Source: Balneolales bacterium (lineage in GTDB: Bacteria; Bacteroidota; Rhodothermia; Balneolales; HLUCCA01). From it: a stretch of DNA of 6,452 nt. Location of the stretch: the NCBI GenBank assembly GCA_022565415.1, contig JAIUMT010000190.1:1-6452 (forward strand), given 5' to 3'. Made by a program: the position numbers and the translations under genes. Within the stretch, counting starts at the first letter, position 1, and the number at the start of each line of letters is the position of its first letter. The notes below the pieces were generated by a model that worked only from the letters and a program-made list of their open reading frames with translations, was not told the DNA's origin and ran no database searches. Of the stretch, positions 1 through 6,452 are shown piece by piece.

Positions 1-204
1 ACCTTTGGCAGTTTTGCCTTATTGATGATTTCGCCCATTCTTGCAAGTATCGACATAATCGGGTTTATTCAGTTGCAACGAGCCCGTTTCGTTCTACTTG
101 GACCTGTTTTATACTCCATTTGCTTACTTCTCGGGCTGGTCTATATCTATTGGGCAACTGCAACTCAAGATACCATCAAGATGGTAATCCAATTACTCGA
201 TTAG
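1..204 (+). CDS. C-terminal end of an unidentified membrane protein (5' partial)
   Basis: The reading frame is open from the first base of the window and ends at TAG 202-204, giving 67 residues of a protein that starts outside the window. A TTG at 22 and an ATG at 25 lie in frame, but because the frame is open upstream I read this as the tail of a longer gene. Two hydrophobic stretches fit membrane helices: about residues 4-24 (ending near IIGFI) and about residues 33-56 (VLLGPVLYSICLLLGLVYIY), joined by a short QLQRAR loop. The last 12 or so residues are a soluble tail. I do not recognise the family and assign no function. The gene converges on rpoN and their stop codons overlap by 4 bp (201-204). 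Alternatively it is a short two-helix protein starting at 22 or 25. Confidence 0.6.
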   Translation, partial: TFGSFALLMISPILASIDIIGFIQLQRARFVLLGPVLYSICLLLGLVYIYWATATQDTIKMVIQLLD

Positions 205-223
205 AGTTTTTTACGCAATCGAG
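196..223. repeat. 7-bp inverted repeat across the two convergent stop codons
   Basis: CTCGATT (196-202) and AATCGAG (217-223) are perfect inverted repeats around a 14-nt centre that contains a T6 run. The repeat spans the stop codons of the left-edge membrane protein and of rpoN. The T run is in the loop, not after the stem, so this is not a standard intrinsic terminator in either direction. It may be chance, since both arms are coding sequence for rpoN. Confidence 0.35.
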
Positions 224-1679
224 CTACCGGAATGCCAAGTTGTTCGCGATATTTGCTTACTGTACGTCTGGCGAGTTTATATCCAGCTTCATTAAGTGAC
301 TGTGTAATTGCATCATCACTGAGAGGTTTTTGGTTGTCCTCTTTTTGAATCAGGTCTGATATAAAATTCTTCACATCGCGGTTAGAAGCCGATTCACCGT
401 CGTTGGTTTCGATTCCCTCATTAAAGAAGTATTTCAGCTCAAAAACGCCGAACTCAGTTTGTACATATTTGCCATTTACAACGCGGGATACGGTAGAAAT
501 ATCCATCCCAATGCGTTCTGCAACGTCTTTTAGAATCATGGGTCGTAGCGTAGTTCCGTGACGGAAAAAGGTCTCCTGAAGTGAAACAATGGTTTTCATC
601 ACGTTAATAAGCGTTTGTGATCGCTGCTGGATAGCATCCATAAACGAACGGGCTGCTTCCATCTTGGTTTTGATGAACGAACGTGTTTCCTTATCGTTTT
701 CCGAACGGGAGGATTTCTGCTTGAGCTCATCCCACATTTGCTTGTATATACCTGATATTCGCAGCGCTGGTTGATTCCGTCGGTTGAGTGTAATCAGGAA
801 ATCGCCCTGATCCGATTCCTTGTTTTCAGGCTCGTAGTACACCGTAAAATCGGGAACAATATAGCTGTGAGGGTCATCGGCCTGGGACTTGCCGCCGGGT
901 TTCGGATCCAGATTCTGAATGCAATCGTAGGCTTGCAATAGCAGTTCATCGGTGAGATTCAAGCGCTTCTTAACCTTATCGAAATGTTTCTTCTCGAAAG
1001 CTTCCCACTCTTGAGAGATAATTCGTATGGCGATATCACGACCGGTTTCTTTTGTCTGACGTTGCTCGAGTTGCGCTAAAAGACATTCTTGCAGATTCCG
1101 GGCTGCTATACCAGGCGGATCTAGTCGCTGAATTTTCTTTAAGACGGCCTCGGCTTTCTGAGGTGAAATTGTGTGTCCGCTACTGAAAACGATGCTATCT
1201 ACAATTGCAGATAAATCCCTTCGCAGGTACCCGTCTTCATCAATTGAACCAATAATTTGTTCTGCAATTAGTTGCTCTGTATCGTCTAAATCGAGTAAAT
1301 AAACCTGCTTCTCCAGATTTTCGAGCAGGTTTTCAAGGTAGGGATCGGGTAGGTCAACCCAATCTTCTGAAGATGAATTGTTGTAGTTTTTTCCTTCGTA
1401 GTTATCGTCGTGAAGAATCGAATCCCAGTCGATTTCACTCAGTTCGTCTGTAGATTACGTTTCATCTTTTTGGGAATCGGGTTCATCTTCGTGACGATCT
1501 CCATACTCATCAACATCCGTAACATCTTCGAGAAGCGGATTCTGTTCCATCTCTTCCTTGATGCGCATCTCCATCGACATTGTAGGCAACTGGAGCAGCT
1601 TGATATACTGAATCTGCTGCGGCGACAAACGTTGCTGCATCGACTGTCGTTGCCCCAAAAATTGTCCCGAATGCATCAT
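201..1679 (-). pseudogene. rpoN: RNA polymerase sigma-54 factor, interrupted by an in-frame TAA
   Basis: Sigma-54 directs RNA polymerase to -24/-12 promoters and needs AAA+ enhancer-binding activators to open them. The frame has 492 codons before its final TAA, a normal family length. Residues about 10-52 are the Gln-rich region I (QQRLSPQQIQYIKLLQLP, then EEMEQNPLLED), which contacts activators. An acidic linker follows. The core-binding domain after it has the hallmarks IDEDGYL and LDPPGIAARNLQECL. A helix-turn-helix lies near 381-403 (LKDVAERIGMDISTVSRVV), and the RpoN box ARRTVSKYRE, which reads the -24 element, at 470-479. Codon 75 (1455-1457) is TAA in the linker. The frame on either side is the same, with no frameshift. 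No ATG, GTG or TTG occurs after it until the TTG at 962, which lies inside the core-binding domain. The start at 1679 overlaps the upstream gene as ATGA; the next codon, at 1676, is also ATG. Identity is near certain. Whether it is truly broken or a sequence error is open. Confidence 0.9.
1455..1457 (-). other. Premature TAA codon (codon 75) in rpoN
   Basis: The minus strand reads GAA ACG TAA TCT ACA GAC, so translation gives ...QKDET, stop, STDELSEIDWDS. Both sides are acidic linker sequence in the same frame. One base change restores a sense codon (GAA or CAA would be typical here). TAA is not a selenocysteine (UGA) or pyrrolysine (UAG) codon, and I see no reason to propose programmed readthrough. 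Confidence 0.9.
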
Positions 1680-2269
1680 AATTCAGCGTCAGCGTTTGCG
1701 TTTTCACGAATATACCGACATGCTGCCAAAAATTCATCATACCAATCCTGACCATATTTTCGAATTAACGGACCATCCAAAAATTCGGCCAGATACAATG
1801 TATGTTCGTTGGCGTAACTTACTGCTGGGGAACAAATTGAAGGCACATACTCAAAGTTGAGATAGTCCATTTCACCAATGCTGGTAATTCTGATGGGAAA
1901 AAGATGACAGCTAAGTGGTTTCTCCCAGTTTATGCGTCCTTCATAAAATGCCTTCTGAATAGCGCATTTGGCGATGCCATTGGTAGAATAGGTAACAAAT
2001 ACACATTCTGCTCCGCCGACAATGGAGAGTTCGAGTCCTTTCCCGTCGCGGTTAACCAACCCCTTATCGGCAACGGTAGCTCTGGCTTCTGGGCGAAGCT
2101 CATCTTCAAGTAACTTCCAGGCTTTGTTGAGTATGGCCACTTCGTTTTGTTCCACCGGTGCACCTGCTTCCCCTACCACGCAACACGCTCCTTTACAAGC
2201 GTTTAACTGACATGAAAACAACGCGTGGGCGATATCATCAGATATTAAGGTTTGTTGTACCTGAAACAT
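1676..2269 (-). CDS. DUF3109-like cysteine-rich protein, putative metal binding
   Basis: This is a 197-residue cytoplasmic protein with no signal peptide or membrane helix. It has nine cysteines. The N-terminal cluster C20-x4-C25-x3-C29-C30 (CQLNACKGACC), then C89, C102, C121 within SCHLFPIRI, and C146 within PSICSP, resemble the layout of the YkgJ/CxxCxxCC group of putative zinc- or iron-chelating proteins. From memory I match it to DUF3109, a family common in Bacteroidota whose biochemical role is not established. The start at 2269 is an ATG followed by MFQVQQTLISDDI. It has no Shine-Dalgarno sequence but an AT-rich leader, usual for this phylum, and a candidate promoter lies 36 bp upstream. 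Its TGA overlaps the rpoN ATG as ATGA, so the two are very probably cotranscribed and translationally coupled. The family match is fairly sure; metal binding is an inference from the cysteines. Confidence 0.85.
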   Translation of the reverse strand: MFQVQQTLISDDIAHALFSCQLNACKGACCVVGEAGAPVEQNEVAILNKAWKLLEDELRPEARATVADKGLVNRDGKGLELSIVGGAECVFVTYSTNGIAKCAIQKAFYEGRINWEKPLSCHLFPIRITSIGEMDYLNFEYVPSICSPAVSYANEHTLYLAEFLDGPLIRKYGQDWYDEFLAACRYIRENANADAEL

Positions 2270-2304
2270 GAAATAATTTAATTTATATGGCTGATTCTAT
2301 GCTC

Positions 2305-2312
2305 CAAACATA
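2305..2312 (-). promoter_or_regulatory. Candidate Bacteroidota -7 promoter element for the DUF3109-rpoN unit
   Basis: The minus strand carries TATGTTTG, a full match to the Bacteroidota -7 consensus TAnnTTTG. It lies 36 bp before the start codon at 2269 and downstream of the trxA terminator, where a promoter for the next unit is expected. The -33 region is weak: a TTTT sits 18 nt upstream where TTG or TTTG would be ideal. Confidence 0.5.
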
Positions 2313-2370
2313 CGGATTATTTGGGTTGTTAAAAGTGATATAACTAGGTTGGCACAATTATTGATTGCAT

Positions 2371-2407
2371 AAAAAAAGGGGCAGCCTGAATAAACAGACA
2401 GCCCCTT
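2371..2407 (-). terminator. Intrinsic terminator after trxA
   Basis: Read on the minus strand, GGGGCTGTCTG (2405-2395), a 6-nt loop (2394-2389) and CAGGCTGCCCC (2388-2378) form an 11-position stem with one U-U mismatch and one G-U pair. Two outer A-U pairs (2406-2407 with 2377-2376) extend it. A run of seven T (2377-2371) follows at once. It begins 17 bp after the trxA stop codon and would separate dnaE-trxA from DUF3109-rpoN. Confidence 0.9.
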
Positions 2408-2424
2408 AAATTCGTCCAGTTAAA

Positions 2425-2748
2425 TTATAACTGAGCGTCGAGTTGTTTCTTGAGTTGCGTCTCAGGAACAGCACCAATAATTTGATCTACAATTTCACCG
2501 TTTTTAAAAATTAGTAGCGTAGGAATACTTCTGATACCGAATTTCATGGAAATTTGAGGATTAGAGTCTACATCAACTTTAGTGATTTTTGCTTTTCCTT
2601 CGTAGTCGCCAGCCATTTTCTCGACAACCGGACCGATCATTCGGCATGGTCCACACCATTCTGCCCAGAAATCTACCAATACAGGTTTATCTGATTTCAA
2701 TACTTCTGCTTCGAATGTTGCGTCGGTTACTGCTAATGCTTTTGCCAT
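2425..2748 (-). CDS. trxA: Thioredoxin
   Basis: This is a 107-residue cytoplasmic dithiol-disulfide oxidoreductase, normally kept reduced by thioredoxin reductase, that reduces protein disulfides and serves ribonucleotide reductase and peroxidases. The single thioredoxin fold is complete. The active site is WCGPC, with redox cysteines C32 and C35, in the context VDFWAEWCGPCRMIGP. The buried acid is D26, and the cis-proline is P76 in RSIPTLLIF. There is no signal peptide or membrane anchor, so this is the classic cytoplasmic form and not a TlpA/ResA type. The start at 2748 is supported by an AAGGA 8 nt upstream and by the usual family N-terminus (MAKALAVTD). It lies 97 bp after dnaE on the same strand with no terminator between them, so read-through from dnaE is likely. 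It is followed by a strong terminator. Confidence 0.97.
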   Translation of the reverse strand: MAKALAVTDATFEAEVLKSDKPVLVDFWAEWCGPCRMIGPVVEKMAGDYEGKAKITKVDVDSNPQISMKFGIRSIPTLLIFKNGEIVDQIIGAVPETQLKKQLDAQL

Positions 2749-2756
2749 ATTAATTT

Positions 2757-2761
2757 TCCTT
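2757..2761 (-). promoter_or_regulatory. Shine-Dalgarno-like site of trxA
   Basis: The minus strand reads AAGGA, then 8 nt, then the ATG of trxA. This is the only clear Shine-Dalgarno-like sequence I see before a start in this window; dnaE, the DUF3109-like gene and rpoN have none. It fits a highly expressed gene in a phylum that mostly initiates without one. Confidence 0.5.
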
Positions 2762-2845
2762 AGTTATGGATTGATTTTTATACTAAATAATATAACATGA
2801 TAAATGCTGAATTTCTTGAAAACGTTGCAAAACTCTGTGATTGAA

Positions 2846-5800
2846 TTATCTATTCATGTCAAATTTTTCAAAAAAAGCATTTTCCTTTCCAAGAATTTGA
2901 CGCACCTCTTTCATGAGCACTTCCGATGGATCGACCACAAATTTGCGCACATTCATCCTCAGCGGTATAGATTGCTTCGAATAAACTTCTATTGCAATCG
3001 GTGTTTGACCCCGATGTTCAGAAAAAAGCCGCCCAAGCTCGACGATGGAATCTTCCTCGACATCGTCGGTGAACAAACGAAGCCTTAGCCGCAACCTACC
3101 CTGATTTTTCTCGCGAAGATTTTCTAAGCGGTCCATATTTCGAACGATAATCTTCGGCATACCACTGGCCGTATCAGCCGTTCCATCAGCTACAACCAGA
3201 TTATCGGTTAACAGCAGATTCATGAATTTGTCGTAAGCCTCAGAGAAAATGAGCAATTCGGCGCTTCCGTTTTGATCTTCAATGGTCACGAAGGCAATAG
3301 GCCTGCCCTTTTTATCCCGCGTATGACGAGCGACAGTAATAATTCCGGCCACGGTTACATTGGCTCTGTCGTTGGCACCGGCTAAATGTTCACCAAGCCG
3401 ATGCGAGCAGAATAAGTCTGTATCATCTTTGAAACGATCTAGCGGATGACCACTTATATAGAATCCGATGTACTCCCGCTCTCGCTTAAGCCGCTCCATA
3501 CTGGTCCACATCGGAGTTTCCCTGAGGCGAGGTTCCGTAAGGGTTCCACCGGAGGATGCCTCCGAAAACAAGCTGATCTGATTTTGCGCGTCTTCCTGTT
3601 GCTTGCGCTGACCGTACATCACCACATCTTCGAGCGATTCCATCAACTGATTTCGATTCGCATGAATCGTGTCGAATGCCCCGGCCTGAATCAAACTTTC
3701 GAGCGTCTTCTTATTGCAGTTTTTCAGGTCGATTCGCGAAACCATATCGATAATCGAAGTAAATTCTCCGTTTTCTGTGCGTTCTTCCACTATGCTGGCA
3801 ATAGCGTTGGCTCCGGCGCCTTTAATGGCCTCCATCCCATACTGAATTCGCCCGTTAACCGCCACAAACTGACCTTTTCCTGTGTTGATGTTGGGTTTAT
3901 CTACCGGAATTCCGATATGCTGACATTCTTCTATGAAAGATGAGATCTTCTTAATATCGCCCATGTTGTGCGTTAACACTGCGGCCATGTACTCGGCCGG
4001 ATAGTTCGCCTTGAAATAGGCCGTGTGATATGCCACGACCGAATAGGCTGCCGAGTGCGATTTGTTAAATCCGTATCCGGCAAAGAAGGCCATTTTATCG
4101 AAAACTTCGAGGGCTATTTTTTTGTCGTAGCCTTTGTCGTTAACCGCCCTTTCCATGAAGATGGCTTTCTGCTTTTCCATCTCTTCGACCTTCTTCTTAC
4201 CCATGGCGCGGCGTAAAATATCGGCTTCACCCAGACTGTAACCACCCATTTCGCGGGCAACCTGCATGATCTGCTCCTGGTAGACCATAATTCCGTAAGT
4301 CGGTTCCAGAATTGGTTTGAGGTCGTCGTGCGGATATTCTACGCTTTTCCGTCCGTGTTTACAGTCGATATACTGAGGTATAAACTGCATCGGACCGGGT
4401 CGGTACAAGGCGTTCATCGCAATTAAGTCGTCCATCGAAGTTGGTTCGAGCTCTTTGAGGTATTTCCGCATACCATCTGACTCAAACTGAAACGTCCCAA
4501 CCGTGTCTCCACGCTGATACAATGCGTACGTGGTTTTGTCATCCAGAGGGATGTCGTCTAGGTCATATACCTTGCCATGATTTTCCTTGACGTACTGAAT
4601 CGAAGTTTTCAGAATCGAGAGTGTTCTCAATCCGAGAAAATCCATTTTCAGCAGACCGCAATCCTCAGCGTTGGGTCCGTCGTACTGAGTTATAACGTCT
4701 TTTTCTTTTGAAAGGGCTACGGGTACGTAATCGTGCACATTTCCAGGGGCGATGATTACCCCCGCGGCGTGTATTCCAGTTTGTCGGGCGCAACCTTCCA
4801 AAGTACGGGCGAACTGCATCATTTTCCGAACACCGGGGTCTTCGGCATCGAATAACTTGCCTATTTCCTCGTAGGTATCGGGGTTTTTATTCGGATCTAA
4901 TACTGTTTTGAATGTGTCGATACCGGGTCGCTCAGGAAACAACTTGGCGATTCGGTTCACCTCCATTAGCGGAACTCCCAAAACCCGACCCACATCGCGG
5001 ATGGCGGTTTTGGCTTTCATCGTGCCATATGTGACAATCTGAGCCACATTATCGCGTCCATACTTCTCGATTACATAATCAATAACAGCCTGACGTCCGG
5101 TGTCATCGAAGTCAATATCAATATCGGGAGGTGACACACGCTCGGGATTCAAAAAACGCTCAAAAAGCAGCCCGTAGCGAAGTGGATCGATGTTGATGAT
5201 ACCAATACAGTAGGCAACTACACTTCCGGCAGCGGAGCCACGTCCCGGACCAACAAAAACGCCCCTGTTTCGGGCCTCCGTTGTGAAGCCCTGCACAATT
5301 AGGAAATACCCGGCAAAGTTCATCTTCTTGATAATGCCGAGCTCCATTTCAATTCGCTCTGTGACCTCAGAAGTCAGCTCGGAGTACTTCTTGCGCGCCC
5401 CCTCATACGTCAAATGCCGGAGATAATCGTCCATCGAAGAGTACTCTTCGGGATACTGATAGTGCGGTAACAACAACTCCGACGACAGCTTAATCTCATC
5501 AACTTTATCCACGATTTCATTCGTGTTATCGAGCGCTTCGGGAACGTCTTTAAACAACGCAGCCATTTCATCGGGCGACTTCAGATAAAATTCGCTATTC
5601 AGATTGTTGTTATCGTCGGTAAACCTGAAACGCTTGGGATCGTTGATGTCGGCATTGGTTTGTAAGGCCAGCAGGATGTCGTGTGCTTCCGAATCTTGCC
5701 GATCCACATAATGCGAATCGTTGGTACAAATCATCTTTACGTTGTACTCTTTGGCCCAACGGATGAGCACTTCATTGCAGATCTCCTGATCGCGCAAACC

Positions 5801-6322
5801 ATGACGTTGTAACTCGATATAGTAGTCTTCGCCGAAAAGATCCAGATAGAATTCAAATACCTTTTTCGCCTCCGCCTCGCCGTAGCGCAAGATGGTTTGA
5901 TTGACCTCGCTGGCCAGGCAACAGGTTGTGGCGATTAATCCCTCAGCATGCTCTTTAAGAATCGTTTTGTCAATTCGGGGTTTGTAATACAGTCCTTTGA
6001 TATAACCCATCGAAGTGAGCTTGACCAGATTTTTATATCCGATTTCATTTTTTGCCAGCAAAACCTGATGAAAACGCTCTTTGTTATCGCGGTCTTCCAT
6101 TTTGGTTGGAGTGAGGTAGAACTCACTTCCGATTACAGGTTTAATTCCGCGTTTATTCGCTTCGCTGACGAACTGAGGAACCCCGAACATATTTCCGTGG
6201 TCGGTAATCGAAATTGCCGGCATGCCACAAGAACAGGCTTTATCCAGGAGTTTATCTATTACGGCGGCACCATCAAGCAGACTATACTGAGTGTGGCAAT
6301 GAAGATGGGAAAACTGTGGCAC
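2846..6322 (-). CDS. dnaE: DNA polymerase III subunit alpha (replicative polymerase)
   Basis: This is the catalytic subunit of the replicative DNA polymerase holoenzyme, 1158 residues, close to E. coli DnaE (1160). The N-terminal PHP domain starts HLHCHTQYSLLDG. Candidate metal ligands H8, H10, D17, H42, E67, H85, C135, D202 and H204 are all present. The polymerase core has GPGRGSAAGS (358-367), the catalytic pair D402 and D404 in PPDIDIDFDD, and the third aspartate D561 in KMDFLGLRTL. The fingers and beta-binding regions follow, with a helix-hairpin-helix near 828-848 (YGMEAIKGAGANAIASI). QISLF (915-919) is a good internal beta-clamp binding motif. An OB fold spans about 988-1065, and a short C-terminal tau-binding region ends the protein. 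The start is GTG at 6322: an in-frame TAA lies only two codons upstream, and the family usually begins a few residues before HLH. No intein or frameshift is visible. trxA follows 97 bp downstream. Confidence 0.97.
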   Translation of the reverse strand: MPQFSHLHCHTQYSLLDGAAVIDKLLDKACSCGMPAISITDHGNMFGVPQFVSEANKRGIKPVIGSEFYLTPTKMEDRDNKERFHQVLLAKNEIGYKNLVKLTSMGYIKGLYYKPRIDKTILKEHAEGLIATTCCLASEVNQTILRYGEAEAKKVFEFYLDLFGEDYYIELQRHGLRDQEICNEVLIRWAKEYNVKMICTNDSHYVDRQDSEAHDILLALQTNADINDPKRFRFTDDNNNLNSEFYLKSPDEMAALFKDVPEALDNTNEIVDKVDEIKLSSELLLPHYQYPEEYSSMDDYLRHLTYEGARKKYSELTSEVTERIEMELGIIKKMNFAGYFLIVQGFTTEARNRGVFVGPGRGSAAGSVVAYCIGIINIDPLRYGLLFERFLNPERVSPPDIDIDFDDTGRQAVIDYVIEKYGRDNVAQIVTYGTMKAKTAIRDVGRVLGVPLMEVNRIAKLFPERPGIDTFKTVLDPNKNPDTYEEIGKLFDAEDPGVRKMMQFARTLEGCARQTGIHAAGVIIAPGNVHDYVPVALSKEKDVITQYDGPNAEDCGLLKMDFLGLRTLSILKTSIQYVKENHGKVYDLDDIPLDDKTTYALYQRGDTVGTFQFESDGMRKYLKELEPTSMDDLIAMNALYRPGPMQFIPQYIDCKHGRKSVEYPHDDLKPILEPTYGIMVYQEQIMQVAREMGGYSLGEADILRRAMGKKKVEEMEKQKAIFMERAVNDKGYDKKIALEVFDKMAFFAGYGFNKSHSAAYSVVAYHTAYFKANYPAEYMAAVLTHNMGDIKKISSFIEECQHIGIPVDKPNINTGKGQFVAVNGRIQYGMEAIKGAGANAIASIVEERTENGEFTSIIDMVSRIDLKNCNKKTLESLIQAGAFDTIHANRNQLMESLEDVVMYGQRKQQEDAQNQISLFSEASSGGTLTEPRLRETPMWTSMERLKREREYIGFYISGHPLDRFKDDTDLFCSHRLGEHLAGANDRANVTVAGIITVARHTRDKKGRPIAFVTIEDQNGSAELLIFSEAYDKFMNLLLTDNLVVADGTADTASGMPKIIVRNMDRLENLREKNQGRLRLRLRLFTDDVEEDSIVELGRLFSEHRGQTPIAIEVYSKQSIPLRMNVRKFVVDPSEVLMKEVRQILGKENAFFEKFDMNR

Positions 6323-6334
6323 AGGGATTTATGC

Positions 6335-6367
6335 TAAAAAGGTTTAAAAAGGTAACAAAAACGGTTA
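6335..6367. repeat. Short 10-bp-period repeat in the dnaE leader
   Basis: TAAAAAGGT occurs at 6335-6343 and 6345-6353, exactly 10 bp apart, followed by a looser copy, CAAAAACGGTTA (6356-6367). On the dnaE sense strand this reads as T-rich ACCTTTTT units just before the GTG start. One-helical-turn spacing of T tracts may bend DNA or may be simple low-complexity leader sequence. Confidence 0.35.
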
Positions 6368-6395
6368 GAATGACTCAGAAATCATACACATATAT

Positions 6396-6403
6396 CAAAC
6401 ATA
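6396..6403 (-). promoter_or_regulatory. Candidate Bacteroidota -7 promoter element for dnaE
   Basis: The minus strand reads TATGTTTG, identical to the element before the DUF3109-like gene and a full match to TAnnTTTG. It lies 74 bp before the GTG of dnaE, giving a predicted leader of about 65-70 nt. No clear TTG or TTTG is seen at the -33 position, so the call rests on the octamer and its location. Confidence 0.45.
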
Positions 6404-6418
6404 ATTAAAATATAGTTG

Positions 6419-6449
6419 AAGGTCGATATTGATTATTAAAAAAGGTCGA
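6419..6449. repeat. Direct repeat AAGGTCGA upstream of dnaE
   Basis: AAGGTCGA is at 6419-6426 and again at 6442-6449, 23 bp apart, about two helical turns. The inner copy covers the expected -33 region of the candidate dnaE promoter. It could be a regulator site. An 8-bp repeat in a short stretch may also be chance, and the window ends 3 bp after it. Confidence 0.3.
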
Positions 6450-6452
6450 AAT

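Noticed and set aside
196..223. Bidirectional intrinsic terminator between rpoN and the left-edge gene
   Set aside because: The stem is only 7 bp, the loop is 14 nt, and the T run is inside the loop instead of after the stem.
201..962. A separate 253-residue protein starting at TTG 962
   Set aside because: It is the C-terminal half of rpoN. The frame upstream is open and encodes the sigma-54 core-binding domain back to the TAA at 1455-1457, and a start here would cut that domain in half.
1455..1457. Frameshift, selenocysteine or pyrrolysine explanation for the rpoN break
   Set aside because: The frame is the same on both sides, so no frameshift is needed. The codon is TAA, which is neither the UGA nor the UAG used for those amino acids.
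1410..1755. Open frames on both strands over the rpoN start (plus 1410-1751, minus 1510-1755)
   Set aside because: They lie over rpoN and the DUF3109-like gene in other frames and their translations show no recognisable domain or plausible start context.
2749..2845. A dedicated trxA promoter or a dnaE terminator in the 97 bp gap
   Set aside because: I found no clean TAnnTTTG with a -33 partner and no GC-rich stem followed by a T run. The gap is AT-rich and otherwise featureless, so cotranscription with dnaE is the simpler reading.
3446..3943. A 165-codon plus-strand open frame inside dnaE
   Set aside because: It is antisense to a fully conserved part of dnaE, with no family resemblance and no promoter or ribosome site. 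The other plus-strand frames over dnaE are rejected for the same reason.
1..6452. Mobile elements, CRISPR array, tRNA or rRNA genes, defence or toxin-antitoxin system
   Set aside because: No transposase or integrase, no regularly spaced repeats, no cloverleaf or rRNA segments were seen. Genes cover nearly the whole window and are housekeeping types.

Overview
The window looks like chromosomal DNA of a Bacteroidota bacterium. The evidence is the style of the proteins (a Bacteroidota-type RpoN with a Gln-rich region I, a DUF3109-type Cys-rich protein, a DnaE with a complete PHP site), the scarcity of Shine-Dalgarno sequences, and two intergenic octamers TATGTTTG that fit the Bacteroidota -7 promoter element TAnnTTTG. 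The placement rests on memory of these families and not on a search, and I would not go below phylum.

Layout, following transcription on the minus strand from the right edge: a 130 bp AT-rich leader with a candidate promoter (6323-6452); dnaE, the replicative DNA polymerase III alpha subunit, complete, with a GTG start (6322-2846); a 97 bp gap; trxA, thioredoxin (2748-2425); a strong intrinsic terminator (2371-2407); a candidate promoter (2305-2312); a Cys-rich DUF3109-like protein (2269-1676); and rpoN, sigma-54 (1679-201), which overlaps its upstream neighbour by ATGA. On the plus strand, the last 67 codons of an unidentified membrane protein run in from the left edge and end at 204, with its stop codon overlapping that of rpoN.

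There are thus two likely transcription units, dnaE-trxA and DUF3109-rpoN, separated by a terminator and a promoter. The genes are mostly housekeeping: replication, thiol redox, and alternative sigma factor. I see no mobile element, CRISPR array, RNA gene or new multi-gene system.

The one real anomaly is rpoN. It is full length (492 codons before its stop) and in one frame, but codon 75 is TAA. The frame beyond is intact for 417 codons and has no ATG, GTG or TTG for 164 codons, so the second part could not easily be made as a separate protein. A sequencing or assembly error, or a very recent nonsense mutation, is the simplest reading.
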